64,000 nt of DNA, taken from positions 98,884 to 162,883 of the forward strand of contig DASYHP010000026.1 of assembly GCA_035998495.1 (NCBI GenBank), read 5' to 3'. Below the pieces are notes generated by a model. That model was not told the DNA's origin and ran no database searches. It saw only the letters and a list, made by a program, of their open reading frames with translations. This document shows, piece by piece, positions 50,880 to 60,276 of this stretch (position 1 is the first letter of the stretch; the number at the start of each line of letters is the position of its first letter). Made by a program: the position numbers and the translations under genes. This DNA comes from Mesorhizobium_B sp035998495. GTDB taxonomy: Bacteria > Pseudomonadota > Alphaproteobacteria > Rhizobiales > Rhizobiaceae.

Positions 50880-53186
50880 TCAACTCCTTGCCCGCCCTGC
50901 CGGACGCTTGCGGCCCACCGCGGCGCGCGCGCGCCCACCGGTCTGCCGCTTGGCCTTGTGGAAGCTCTGCTGGCCGCTTCCCAGGGGCTTCGCCTCGCTT
51001 TCCATCTCGAAACGCATGGCGCCGGCGATTGGCTGCACCTCGGCGAGCCTCACCTCGACGGAATCGGCGAGCTGGAAGCCCGCGCCGCTGCGCTGCCCGA
51101 TCAGGGCGCGACGCGCCTCATCGAAGATATAGTAGTCGTTGCCCAGGGTCGAAACGGGGATGAAGCCGTCCGCGCCGAATTCCGGCAGGAGGACGAAGAG
51201 CCCGCTCTTGGTCACGCCCGCCACGCGGCCGGAAAAAACCTCGCCCACGCGGTCGGCGAGATAGGCCGCGACCAGCCGGTCAACGGTGTCGCGCTCGGCC
51301 TGCATAGCGCGGCGCTCGGTGAACGAGATCGCGGTTGCGATCTGTTCGAGCCGCGCCTCGTCCTCGGGCCTGAGCCCATCCCGCCCCAGGCCCAGCGCGG
51401 AGACCAGCGCGCGATGGACGATCAGGTCGGCATAGCGGCGGATCGGCGAGGTGAAGTGCGCGTAGCGCAGCAGGTTCAGCCCGAAATGCCCGATATTGGC
51501 GGGCGAATACTCCGCCTGGCTCTGGGAGCGCAGCACGACTTCGTTGGTCAGGGCCTCCGTCGGCTGGCCCTTCACCCGCTCCAGGATCGCGTTGAACTGC
51601 GCCGAGCGCAAAGCTGGCCCGCGCGCGAGCGACATGCCGACCGTCTTGAGATAGTCGCGCAAGGATTCCTGCTTGGCGAGCGACGGCGAATCGTGGACGC
51701 GGAAGATCAGCGTCTGGCGCTTGGCTTCCAGCGTCTCGGCCGCGGCCACGTTGGCCTGGATCATGAACTCCTCGATGAGCCGGTGCGCGTCCAGTCGCTC
51801 GGGCACGATCACCCGGTCCACCGTGCCGTCCGGCTTGAGGATGATCTTCCGCTCGGGCAGGTCGAGCTCCAGCGGCTGGCGCGCGTCGCGGCCCCGCTTC
51901 AGAACGGCATAGGCATCCCAGAGCGGTCGGAGCACGGAAGCGAGCAGCGGCTCGGCCTTCTCGTCCGGCCGCCCGTCGATCGCCGCCTGAGCTTGGTTGT
52001 AGGAGAGCTTGGCGGCCGAGCGCATCATCACCCGGTGAAAGCTGTGCTTGAGCTTGCGTCCGTCGGCGGCGAACACCATGCGCACGGCCAGCGCCGGCCG
52101 GTCTTCGCCCTCGCGCAGGGAGCAGAGGTCGTTGGAGATGCGCTCGGGCAGCATGGGCACGACCCGGTCCGGGAAATAGACCGAGTTGCCGCGATTCAGC
52201 GCTTCGCGATCAAGCGCCGTGCCGAGGCGCACATAGGCCGCGACATCCGCGATGGCGACGGTGACGATCTGGCCGCCGGGGTTCTGCGGGTCCGTGTCCG
52301 GCTCAGCGTGAACCGCGTCGTCATGATCCTTGGCGTCGGCGGGGTCGATCGTCACCAGCGGCAGCGCGCGAAAATCCTCGCGGCCTGCCAGCGTCAGGGG
52401 TTCCGCTTCCTCTGCCTCTGCCAGCACTTCGGGCGGGAAGCGATGGGGGATGCCCTGCTCGTGGATGGCGATCATCGAGACCGCCTTTTCGCTCGCGAGC
52501 GATCCCACGACCGACAGAACCCGCGCGCGAGGCAGGCCGTAGCCGGTCGCCCGCAGCGGCTCGGCCTCCACGAGGTCGCCGGGTGCGGCGCCGCCCAAGT
52601 CTTCTGCCTCGATCCGCATTTCCGGCTGCCGCCGCTGGGTGGGCTCCAGCCGGAACGCGCCGTCCTCGAGCTGGCGCACGACGCCCAGCACGGCCGCCTC
52701 GCGGCGGTCGATCACCTTCATGGGTCGCGCGGTGTAGGCCATTCGGCCCCCGTCCTCCGCGCGGAAGATCTTCGCGAGCACCCGGTCGCCCACGCCGACC
52801 GTGGGCGTCTTGCCGCGCGGGACGGCCATGGTCACCAGGATGTCGGAAGCCGCCTCGTCGTCAGGCCGGGCGAGCAGGCGGCCGTCACCGTCGCGACCGA
52901 CCACCTGTAACGTTGCAATCGGCGGCAGCGAGCCGGGCCGCGCCAGCCGCTTGCGGCGTTTCTCCAGCTCGCCGCGATCCTGCAGATCCCGCAAGGCTTC
53001 CTTGAGCCAGAGCCGGTCCGCTCCCTTCAGGTTGAAGGCTTTCGCCAGCTCGCGCTTGCCCGCCTGGTCTGGGTTGTCGCGGATGAAGGCGAGCAGGTCG
53101 TCCGGGCTCGGCCGATGCCGGCCCGCGACTGCTGCGCTCGTTTCGGATGGAGCGGAGGATCGGCCGGAGGAGATGCGTCGTGCCAA
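50880..53186 (-). CDS. rnr: Ribonuclease R
   Basis: Processive 3'-5' exoribonuclease of the RNB family that degrades structured RNA and helps ribosome quality control. The 768-residue protein has an N-terminal winged-helix region, cold-shock domains, the RNB core with DPADAKDHDDAVHAE, RISNDLCSLREGEDRPALAVRM and FTSPIRRYADLIVHRAL, then an S1 domain (EVFSGRVAGVTKSGLFVLLPEFGADGFIPVSTL) and a basic tail. The TTG start at 53186 is preceded by AGGACAGGA, a good ribosome site. It lies 9 bp after topA. Confidence 0.96.
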   Translation of the reverse strand: MARRISSGRSSAPSETSAAVAGRHRPSPDDLLAFIRDNPDQAGKRELAKAFNLKGADRLWLKEALRDLQDRGELEKRRKRLARPGSLPPIATLQVVGRDGDGRLLARPDDEAASDILVTMAVPRGKTPTVGVGDRVLAKIFRAEDGGRMAYTARPMKVIDRREAAVLGVVRQLEDGAFRLEPTQRRQPEMRIEAEDLGGAAPGDLVEAEPLRATGYGLPRARVLSVVGSLASEKAVSMIAIHEQGIPHRFPPEVLAEAEEAEPLTLAGREDFRALPLVTIDPADAKDHDDAVHAEPDTDPQNPGGQIVTVAIADVAAYVRLGTALDREALNRGNSVYFPDRVVPMLPERISNDLCSLREGEDRPALAVRMVFAADGRKLKHSFHRVMMRSAAKLSYNQAQAAIDGRPDEKAEPLLASVLRPLWDAYAVLKRGRDARQPLELDLPERKIILKPDGTVDRVIVPERLDAHRLIEEFMIQANVAAAETLEAKRQTLIFRVHDSPSLAKQESLRDYLKTVGMSLARGPALRSAQFNAILERVKGQPTEALTNEVVLRSQSQAEYSPANIGHFGLNLLRYAHFTSPIRRYADLIVHRALVSALGLGRDGLRPEDEARLEQIATAISFTERRAMQAERDTVDRLVAAYLADRVGEVFSGRVAGVTKSGLFVLLPEFGADGFIPVSTLGNDYYIFDEARRALIGQRSGAGFQLADSVEVRLAEVQPIAGAMRFEMESEAKPLGSGQQSFHKAKRQTGGRARAAVGRKRPAGRARS

Positions 53187-53195
53187 GTTCCTGTC

Positions 53196-55844
53196 CTATC
53201 CGGCCTTTCCGGCCTTGGGCTGCGCCCGCTTGGCTGCTGACTTGGTCTTGGCTCCGCCTTTCGCTGCCGGCTTGCGCGTCGCGCCGGCGCCTGCCGTCTT
53301 GCGGGTGGCCCCGCGCTTCGGCGTGCTCGGCTTGCCGCCCTTCTCCGCGATCATCGCCAACGCGTCCTCGAGCGTGACCGAAGCCGGATCCTTGCCTTTG
53401 GGCAGCGTCGCATTGACCTTGCCATGGTTCACATAGGGACCGTAGCGCCCGTCGCGAACGGTGACCTTCCCGCCGTCCGGGTGCTCGCCCAGTTCCTTCA
53501 ATGCGGCAGGCGTCGAGCCGTTGCGCCCGTTACGCCCCTTCGCCTGCTTTTCCGCCAGCACCGACACGGCGCGGTTGGAGCCGATCGTGAACACGTCTTC
53601 GACGCTTTCGAGATTGGCATAGGTCCCGTCATGCAACAGGAACGGCCCGTAGCGGCCGATGCCGGCGGAGATCATCTTGCCTGTCTCGGGATGCGCGCCG
53701 ATGTCGCGCGGCAGGTTCAAGAGCGCGAGCGCACGCTCCAGGTCGATGCTCTCGGGCGTCCAACCCTTCGGCAGGCTGCCACGCTTCGCCTCCTTGCCTT
53801 CGCCTCTTTGAACGTAAGGACCGAAACGGCCCCGGCGCAGCGAAATCTCCTCGCCGGTATAGGGGTCGGCGCCCAGAACCTTGTCGCCATCGCCTTCCAG
53901 CGCCTGGTCGGAGGCTTCGCCATCCGCACCGAGCTGACGCGTGAAGCTGCAGGTCGGATAATTCGAGCAGCCGACGAAGGCGCCGTATTTTCCGAGCTTG
54001 AGGGAAAGCGCGCCCGCGCCGCATTTCGGGCAGGTGCGCGGGTCGCTCCCATCCTCGCGCAGCGGGAAGACGATCGGCGCCAGTTCCTCGTTCAGCGCGT
54101 CCAGCACCTCGGTGACGCGCAGCCCCTTGATGTCGCCGACGGCCGCGGAAAACTCCTTCCAGAAGTCGCGCAGAACAAGCTTCCACGACAGCTTGCCGTC
54201 CGAGATCTCGTCGAGCTTCTCTTCGAGGTCCGCCGTGAAATCGTACTCCACATAGCGCCGGAAGAAGTTCTCCAGAAAAGCCGTGACCAGCCGCCCCTTG
54301 GACTGCGGCACGAGCTTGCGCCTGTCGATCGCGACATATTCGCGATCTTCCAGCGTCTTCAGCGTCGCCGCATAGGTGGAGGGCCGACCGATCCCAAGCT
54401 CCTCCATGCGCTTGATGAGCGAGGCTTCGGAATAACGCGGCGGCGGCTCGGTCGAATGCTGCGTGGCGACGATCTTTTCCCGCGACAGGCCTTCGCCGGC
54501 GCGAATCTCGGGCAGGCGGCGGTTCTCCTCGTCCTCGGCGTCCTCGTCCTTCTGCTCGGCATAGGCCGCGAAGAATCCGTCGAAGCGCACCACCGACCCC
54601 ACCGCGCGAAGCTCCGCCCGGCGCCCGCCCGCTGTCGCCTCGATCTCGGCCGTCGTGCGCTCGATCTCGGCCGACTGCATCTGGCTCGCCACGGCGCGCT
54701 TCCAGACCAGCTCGTAGAGCCGCGCCTGGTCCGGCTCCAGGAACTTTCGCGCCATGGTCGGCGTGCGCGAAAAGTCCGTCGGCCGGATCGCCTCATGCGC
54801 TTCCTGGGCGTTCTTGGCTTTGGCTGAGTAGAAGCGCGGCTTCTCCGGCAGGTATTCTTTGCCGAACTCGGTCGCGATCAGTTTCCGCGCGGCATCGAGC
54901 GCTTCCGGGGCCATCTGCACGCCGTCGGTGCGCATATAGGTGATGAGGCCGGCGGTCTCGCCGCCGATGTCCACGCCTTCATAGAGCCGCTGCGCCACCT
55001 GCATGGTGCGGCTGGCGGAGAAGCCGAGCCGCGAGGAGGCGGCCTGCTGCAGCGTTGAGGTGGTGAAGGGCGGGGCAGGGTGGCGCTTGGTCGGCTTGGC
55101 TTCCACCGAGACGGCGCGGAACGCCGCGCCTTCCAGCATGGCCAGAATCGCGTCGGCCTGCTCCTTGTTCTTGATGTCGAGCTTCTGGAGCTTCTTTCCC
55201 TCGTAACCTGTCAGTCGGGCCTCGAAGAACTCGTGGCGCGGCGTGCCGAGCGTGGCCGCGATCTGCCAATACTCCTCGCGCACGAAGCGCTCGATCTCGG
55301 CCTCGCGGTCGCAGACCAGGCGCAGCGCTACCGACTGCACCCGGCCCGCCGAGCGCGCGCCGGGCAGCTTGCGCCACAGGACGGGGGAGAGCGTGAAGCC
55401 CACGAGATAATCGAGGGCGCGGCGCGCGAGATAGGCTTCCACGAGCGGCGCGTCGATGTCGCGCGGCTGCGCCATGGCGTCCAGCACCGACTGCTTGGTG
55501 ATGGCGTTGAACACCACCCGCCGCACCGGCTTGTCCTTGAGCGCCCGCTTCTGCTTCAGCACCTCCAGCACATGCCAGGAGATCGCCTCGCCCTCGCGGT
55601 CCGGGTCGGTCGCAAGGATCAGGCCGTCCGCCGACTTGACGGCTTGGGCGATCTCGTTGAGCCGCTTGGCGGACGGCGAGTCCACCTCCCAGGACATGGC
55701 GAAGTCCTCGTCCGGCCGTACGGAACCGTCCTTGGCCGGCAGGTCGCGGACATGGCCGAAGGAGGCCAGCACCTTGTAGTTGCGGCCGAGATATTTGTTG
55801 ATCGTTTTCGCCTTGGCCGGCGATTCGACAACGACGACGTCCAT
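53196..55844 (-). CDS. topA: DNA topoisomerase I
   Basis: Type IA topoisomerase that relaxes negative supercoils. The 882-residue protein has the Toprim domain (VVESPAKAKTINKYLG, ILATDPDREGEAISWH), the active-site tyrosine Y303 in GLITYMRTDG, and GIGRPSTYA. The C-terminus carries one four-cysteine zinc finger (CPKCG...CSNYPTC), several TopA C-terminal repeats (RFGPYVQRGEG, GRYGPFLLHDG, GRYGPYVNHG) and a lysine/alanine-rich tail. rnr follows directly; dprA, plsY, pyrC and pyrB lie upstream on the same strand beyond a 262-bp gap and a small gene. Confidence 0.97.
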   Translation of the reverse strand: MDVVVVESPAKAKTINKYLGRNYKVLASFGHVRDLPAKDGSVRPDEDFAMSWEVDSPSAKRLNEIAQAVKSADGLILATDPDREGEAISWHVLEVLKQKRALKDKPVRRVVFNAITKQSVLDAMAQPRDIDAPLVEAYLARRALDYLVGFTLSPVLWRKLPGARSAGRVQSVALRLVCDREAEIERFVREEYWQIAATLGTPRHEFFEARLTGYEGKKLQKLDIKNKEQADAILAMLEGAAFRAVSVEAKPTKRHPAPPFTTSTLQQAASSRLGFSASRTMQVAQRLYEGVDIGGETAGLITYMRTDGVQMAPEALDAARKLIATEFGKEYLPEKPRFYSAKAKNAQEAHEAIRPTDFSRTPTMARKFLEPDQARLYELVWKRAVASQMQSAEIERTTAEIEATAGGRRAELRAVGSVVRFDGFFAAYAEQKDEDAEDEENRRLPEIRAGEGLSREKIVATQHSTEPPPRYSEASLIKRMEELGIGRPSTYAATLKTLEDREYVAIDRRKLVPQSKGRLVTAFLENFFRRYVEYDFTADLEEKLDEISDGKLSWKLVLRDFWKEFSAAVGDIKGLRVTEVLDALNEELAPIVFPLREDGSDPRTCPKCGAGALSLKLGKYGAFVGCSNYPTCSFTRQLGADGEASDQALEGDGDKVLGADPYTGEEISLRRGRFGPYVQRGEGKEAKRGSLPKGWTPESIDLERALALLNLPRDIGAHPETGKMISAGIGRYGPFLLHDGTYANLESVEDVFTIGSNRAVSVLAEKQAKGRNGRNGSTPAALKELGEHPDGGKVTVRDGRYGPYVNHGKVNATLPKGKDPASVTLEDALAMIAEKGGKPSTPKRGATRKTAGAGATRKPAAKGGAKTKSAAKRAQPKAGKAG

Positions 55845-56072
55845 GGGAGCCTGTGCGGAAAGAAGGAGATCGGTGAAACGCGGATGGCGTCGGCCGAGGG
55901 GAGCACGTCAAATGGCCGTCCTTCGAAGGATGGTCAAGAGCGCCGCTGTGTTCGCGCTCCGATAAGCGGCCAGATAACGTCTTTAGCGCGCGCAAGAATA
56001 GGTTGCAATTTTCTTCAGTATTTCTACTCTGGCGTCTGCCGCGGCAGATCGTCTGGGGATGTTTGCTCGGCC

Positions 56073-56106
56073 GACGTCATGGGGACAACGACGTCATGGG
56101 GACAAC
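56073..56106 (+). repeat. Perfect 17-bp tandem repeat abutting a start codon
   Basis: GACGTCATGGGGACAAC occurs twice in direct succession (56073-56089 and 56090-56106) and the next base is the A of the ATG at 56107. Each copy contains GGGGA, so the ribosome site is duplicated, and a GACGTC palindrome. Confidence 0.9.
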
Positions 56107-56325
56107 ATGGACTCGCAGAGCAACGCGGACAGCCGGAAATCGCTCGACTATCAGGCCGAGCTCTTGGGGCAGTTGGAAGCGATGGCGCGGGCGGACGGAT
56201 TCGACAGCCTCGCTTATCTGATCGGCATGGCGCGCGACGAAGCCGCGGAGCTTCTGCGCTCCAGGCCGCGCCGCAACCCTGGCGGTCAGGGTGGCGGCAA
56301 ACCGGAAACCGCCCCGCCGGGATGA
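56107..56325 (+). CDS. Small conserved-type hypothetical protein
   Basis: A 72-residue hydrophilic protein with a helical core (YQAELLGQLEAMARADGFDSLAYLIGMARDEAAELLR) and a glycine/proline-rich tail. The start ATG at 56107 has GGGGACAAC in front. I do not recognise the family; short helical proteins like this occur in related genomes. Its last 40 bp overlap the 3' end of dprA on the other strand. Confidence 0.55.
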   Translation: MDSQSNADSRKSLDYQAELLGQLEAMARADGFDSLAYLIGMARDEAAELLRSRPRRNPGGQGGGKPETAPPG

Positions 56326-57434
56326 CGTTCGAGCCGGCCGGCGAGGTCGAGCTCCAACAGGATCGCCGCGACCCTGCCCGCGGTCAGCCCGCTATGGCTC
56401 ACGAGGTCGTCGGTCGACACCGGTGTCGGCCCTAAGAGGCGGGCCAGCGCCTCGCGCTCATCGTCTTCCGCCTCCTCGAAGGCAAGCGCCGGCGGCTCTT
56501 CGGCAGCTTTGGGCAGCGGCGGGCGGGAGCCGATCTGCGGCGCGAGCAACTCCGCCACGTCTTCGGCCTGCGTCACCAGGATGGCGCCGTCCTTGAGAAG
56601 CGCGTTCGTGCCTGCCGCTCGCGGGTCGAGCGGTGAACCCGGCACGGCGAACACCAGCCGGCCCATCTCGCCCGCCAGGCGCGCGCTGATGAGCGAGCCC
56701 GAACGGTGCGCCGCCTCCACGACGACGAGGCCGAGCGACAGGCCCGCGATGATGCGGTTCCGCCGGGGGAAATCCTGGGCGCGGGGCTCCCAGTCGAAGG
56801 GCATCTCGGACACCGCCGCGCCGCCGCGAGCGGCGATCTCGCGGCAAAGCTCCACATTGTCGGGCGGGTAGGGGCGGTTGAGGCCGCCCGCCAGCACCGC
56901 GACCGTCCCGGTCGCGAGGGAGCCTTGATGCGCCGCCGCGTCGATGCCGCGGGCCAACCCGGAGACCACCGCGAAGCCCATGCCGCCCAGGTCGCTTGCC
57001 AAGCGGCGCGCGAACTTCATGCCGGCGAGCGAGGCGTTGCGGGCGCCGACGATCGCCACCGGCGGCCGGTCGAGCACCGCTGCGTCACCCCACACGGTGA
57101 GGAGAGGCGGCGGCGCGTCAGCCTGCGCGAGATAGCGCGGATAGCCCGGCTCGGGTGAGGCGATAATCCCGGCGCCATGCTTCCGAAGAGCCGCCAACTC
57201 GCGTTCGACATCGGTGCGGCTCGGGATCGACATGCCGCCTCGCGCGCCGCGCGAAACGAGGCTCGGCAGGGCCTCGATCGCGGCCGACGCCGAGCCGAAC
57301 CGCGCCAGAAGGTCGCGAAACGTGGCCGGGCCGACCTGCGGCGTGCGGATCAGGCGGAGCCAGTCCAGACGCTCCGCTTCGGACAGCTCGCGGCCCGCTT
57401 CTGTTTTCCGGTCGAAGGGCAGGGCGCGCTGCAC
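56286..57434 (-). CDS. dprA: DNA processing protein DprA
   Basis: Protein that binds incoming single-stranded DNA and loads RecA in natural transformation. The 382-residue product has an N-terminal SAM-like region, then the Rossmann core: VAIVGARNASLAG, VVSGLARGIDAAAHQGSL, GTVAVLAGGLNRPYPPDN, SEMPF, FPRRNRIIAGLS and EAAHRSGSLISARLAGEMGR. A C-terminal winged-helix (DprA-WH) follows. GTG at 57434 starts 1 bp after plsY. Presence of DprA alone does not show competence. Confidence 0.95.
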   Translation of the reverse strand: MQRALPFDRKTEAGRELSEAERLDWLRLIRTPQVGPATFRDLLARFGSASAAIEALPSLVSRGARGGMSIPSRTDVERELAALRKHGAGIIASPEPGYPRYLAQADAPPPLLTVWGDAAVLDRPPVAIVGARNASLAGMKFARRLASDLGGMGFAVVSGLARGIDAAAHQGSLATGTVAVLAGGLNRPYPPDNVELCREIAARGGAAVSEMPFDWEPRAQDFPRRNRIIAGLSLGLVVVEAAHRSGSLISARLAGEMGRLVFAVPGSPLDPRAAGTNALLKDGAILVTQAEDVAELLAPQIGSRPPLPKAAEEPPALAFEEAEDDEREALARLLGPTPVSTDDLVSHSGLTAGRVAAILLELDLAGRLERHPGGAVSGLPPP

Positions 57435-57435
57435 G

Positions 57436-58023
57436 TCACTTCGCCCCGATGCGGGATTCGGTGCCCGCCAGCAGCCGGCGGATGTTGGGGTGGTGCTTGA
57501 GGATGACGACCGCGCTCATGACAGCCGCCAGCCCGGCCACGGCGGGGAGGCCGAGGATGAACAGGACAACAGGCACGGCCACCACCGCTACCAGGGCCGC
57601 CAGCGACGAGAAGCGGAACGCCACGGCGGTGGCGAGCCACGCCACCGCGAAGGCCAGAGCGCCTTGCCATGCCAGCGCAAGCAGCACGCCGGCATAGGTC
57701 GCCACGCCCTTGCCGCCTTTGAAGCCGAGCCAGACCGGAAAGAGGTGGCCCAGAAACGCGCCGCCGCCCGCGGCCAGGGCCGGCTCGAAACCCCAGCGCG
57801 CGACGATCCAGACCGCGATCGAGCCCTTCAGGGCGTCCAGCAGCAGGGTCAGCGCGGCGAGACCCTTGTTGCCCGTGCGCAGGACATTGGTCGCGCCGAT
57901 ATTGCCCGAGCCGATCTTGCGCACGTCGCCCAAGCCCGCCGCGCGCGTGAGCAGCAGGCCGAACGGGATCGAGCCCAGCAGATAGCCGAACGCGAGCGCC
58001 GCGATCATCACCGCCGCATCCAT
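57436..58023 (-). CDS. plsY: Acyl-phosphate glycerol-3-phosphate acyltransferase PlsY
   Basis: Inner-membrane enzyme that transfers an acyl group from acyl-phosphate to glycerol-3-phosphate, the first step of phospholipid synthesis. The 195-residue protein has five helices and the three PlsY motifs: GSIPFGLLL, then SGNIGATNVLRTG, and the FKGGKGVAT phosphate loop. ATG at 58023 is used; an in-frame TTG one codon earlier is less likely. It lies 10 bp after the pyrC-like gene. Confidence 0.95.
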   Translation of the reverse strand: MDAAVMIAALAFGYLLGSIPFGLLLTRAAGLGDVRKIGSGNIGATNVLRTGNKGLAALTLLLDALKGSIAVWIVARWGFEPALAAGGGAFLGHLFPVWLGFKGGKGVATYAGVLLALAWQGALAFAVAWLATAVAFRFSSLAALVAVVAVPVVLFILGLPAVAGLAAVMSAVVILKHHPNIRRLLAGTESRIGAK

Positions 58024-58033
58024 CAACCCCTCC

Positions 58034-59317
58034 TCAGCCCGTGAAGACCGTGCGACCCCCCAGAAGCGTGCGCCGCACGCGTCCCTGCATCCGCGCGCCC
58101 TCGAAGCAGGTGTTCTTTGAGCGCGAGCGTATGCCGTCTTCGCGCACGATCCAAGGCTCGTCGAGATCGACCAGGATTAGGTCGGCGGAGGCGCCGGGCT
58201 TCAACGTGCCGCCGGGCAAGCCGAAGCGCCGCGCCGGCGCGGCGCTCAGCGCCTCTACGAGGCGCGGGAGAGGCACGTCGCCGCTGTGATGCAGGCGCAG
58301 CGCGGCCGAAAGCAGGGTTTCCAGCCCGATCGCGCCGGCGGCGGCCTCCGCGAAGGGCAGGCGCTTGGTGTCCACGTCCTGCGGGTCGTGTGACGAGACG
58401 ATCATGTCCACCGTGCCGTCCCTGAGCGCCTCGATCATGCTTTGCCGGTCGTCCTCGCTGCGCAAAGGGGGGCTCAGCTTGAAGAAGGTGCGGTACTCAC
58501 CGACATCGTTCTCGTTGAGCGTCAGGTTGTTGATGGAGACCGCCGCCGACACGGCGGCGTGATCATCCTTGGCGCGGCGCAGCGCCTCGACCGACAAGGC
58601 GGTGGACACGGAAGCCGCGTGGTATCGGCCGCCGGTCAGCCGGGCCAAGGCGAGGTCACGCTCCAGCGGGATCGACTCGGCCTCGCGCGGGATGCCCGCG
58701 AGCCCCAGCCAGGTGGCGTAGAGCCCTTCGTTCATCACGCCGCCGGCCTCCAGCTCCGCGTCGCGCGGCTGGACGGCGACCACGACGTCGAAATCGCGGG
58801 CATAGGTGAGGGCGCGACGCATGAGGAGGCTGCTCGCGATCGCGCCTCGGCCCTCGCTGAAGGCCACAGCCCCGGCCTGCTTCAACAGGCCGAACTCCGT
58901 CATCTCGCGGCCCTGCAGGGCCTTAGTGAGAGCGGCGGCAGGGAAGATGCGCGCCGGCAGGTTGCTTCCCGCTCGCAACACGAACTCCACCAGCGCGATG
59001 TCGTCGATCACCGGGTCCACATCCGGCATCATGATGAGTGACGTCACGCCGCCGGCCGCCGCGGCTTCGGCCGCGGAGGCCATGGTCTCGCGGTGCTCCG
59101 CGCCGGGTTCGCCGACGAACACGCAGGCGTCCACGAGACCGGGCATGATCGCCTTGCCGGCGCAGTCCACCACCTCCGCACCCTCGGGCCGGCCCTGGTT
59201 CAGCGCCGCTGCTCCCGCCGCCGCGATTCGTCCGCGGCGCACCAGGACCGAGCCGATCTCGTCCACCCCGCGCGAGGGATCGAGGATTCTCACGCCCTCG
59301 AAGAGGATGTCGCTCAC
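58034..59317 (-). CDS. Dihydroorotase homologue lacking the zinc-binding histidines (PyrC-like)
   Basis: A 427-residue amidohydrolase-fold protein next to pyrB. The DHOase metal motif D-x-H-x-H-x-R-x-P-G is here DACVFVGEPG (residues 63-72), so both histidines and the arginine are gone. The TDHAPH motif is replaced by SSHDPQ. Other parts keep the family pattern (AAALTKALQGREMTEFGLLKQAGAVAFSEG, NLTLNENDVGEYRTFFKLSPPLR, GAIGLETLL). Such inactive PyrC' proteins form the shell of aspartate transcarbamoylase in Pseudomonas (family knowledge), which is the likely role here. The GTG start overlaps the pyrB stop by 4 bp. A true pyrC must lie elsewhere. Confidence 0.88.
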   Translation of the reverse strand: MSDILFEGVRILDPSRGVDEIGSVLVRRGRIAAAGAAALNQGRPEGAEVVDCAGKAIMPGLVDACVFVGEPGAEHRETMASAAEAAAAGGVTSLIMMPDVDPVIDDIALVEFVLRAGSNLPARIFPAAALTKALQGREMTEFGLLKQAGAVAFSEGRGAIASSLLMRRALTYARDFDVVVAVQPRDAELEAGGVMNEGLYATWLGLAGIPREAESIPLERDLALARLTGGRYHAASVSTALSVEALRRAKDDHAAVSAAVSINNLTLNENDVGEYRTFFKLSPPLRSEDDRQSMIEALRDGTVDMIVSSHDPQDVDTKRLPFAEAAAGAIGLETLLSAALRLHHSGDVPLPRLVEALSAAPARRFGLPGGTLKPGASADLILVDLDEPWIVREDGIRSRSKNTCFEGARMQGRVRRTLLGGRTVFTG

Positions 59318-60276
59318 GAGGGCCGCCCCTCGTCACGGCGGGGGTCGAGAAGCGCCTGCATCACGGCCATGCGGACGGCCACGCCCATCTCCACCTGCTC
59401 CTGGATCATGCTCTGCGGTCCGTCGGCGATGCTCGATGCGATCTCCACACCCCGGTTCATGGGGCCCGGATGCATCACCAGCGCGTCTTCCTTGGCCGCC
59501 TTCAGTTTCTCCGCATCGAGGCCGAAGAAGCGAAAATACTCGCGCACCGAGGGCACGAAGCTGCCCGCCATGCGCTCGCGCTGCAGGCGGAGCATCATCA
59601 CCACGTCCGCGTCCCGGAGCCCTTCTTCCATTGACGAGGTGATCTCCGCGCCCATTCGGTCGGCCTCGTAGGGGAGCAGCGTCGAGGGCGCGACCAGCCG
59701 GATGCGCGCGCCCATGGCGCCGAGCAGGATGATGTTGGAGCGCGCCACGCGGCTGTGCAGGATGTCGCCGCAGATCGCCACCGTCAGCCGCGCCAGCCGG
59801 CCCTTGGCACGCAGGATCGTGAGCGCGTCGAGCAGCGCCTGGGTCGGATGCTCGTGCACGCCGTCGCCGGCGTTCACCACCGCGCAGGCCACCTTCTGCG
59901 ACAGAAGCGCCGCGGCGCCCGCCGAGGCGTGCCGGATCACCAAAATGTCCGGCCGCATGGCGTTGAGCGTCATGGCCGTGTCGATCAGCGTCTCCCCCTT
60001 CTTCACCGACGAGGACGCGACGCCCATGTTCATCACGTCGGCCCCCAACCGCTTGCCCGCGAGCTCGAACGAGGCCTGGGTGCGCGTGGAGGCCTCGAAG
60101 AACAGGTTGATCTGCGTGCGCCCGCGCAGGTCGGACCCTTTCTTGTCGGCCTGCCGGGAAAGGGGCACCGCAGCTTGGGCGCGCGCCAGAAGAAGCTCGA
60201 TGTCGAAGGGCGACAGGCCGCGGATGCCGAGCAGATGGCGGTGGGGGAAGACGGGATAGGCCGCGGCGTCGGTCAT
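59314..60276 (-). CDS. pyrB: Aspartate carbamoyltransferase catalytic subunit
   Basis: Condenses carbamoyl phosphate and aspartate in pyrimidine synthesis. The 320-residue protein has the carbamoyl-phosphate loop FFEASTRTQASFELAGKRLG, the SVKKGETLIDT loop, HASAGAAALL, GDGVHEHPTQALLD, GDILHSRVARSN and VMHPGPMNRGVEI. ATG at 60276 begins at family length; the upstream extension is rejected. It is the first gene of the pyrB-pyrC'-plsY-dprA run. Confidence 0.96.
   Translation of the reverse strand: MTDAAAYPVFPHRHLLGIRGLSPFDIELLLARAQAAVPLSRQADKKGSDLRGRTQINLFFEASTRTQASFELAGKRLGADVMNMGVASSSVKKGETLIDTAMTLNAMRPDILVIRHASAGAAALLSQKVACAVVNAGDGVHEHPTQALLDALTILRAKGRLARLTVAICGDILHSRVARSNIILLGAMGARIRLVAPSTLLPYEADRMGAEITSSMEEGLRDADVVMMLRLQRERMAGSFVPSVREYFRFFGLDAEKLKAAKEDALVMHPGPMNRGVEIASSIADGPQSMIQEQVEMGVAVRMAVMQALLDPRRDEGRPS

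Noticed and set aside
50958..52910. Plus-strand open frame of 650 codons opposite rnr
   Set aside because: It is an antisense shadow of ribonuclease R without its own motifs or ribosome site.
56073..56106. Tandem repeat as a CRISPR fragment
   Set aside because: The two 17-bp units abut with no spacer, and there is no cas gene in the window.
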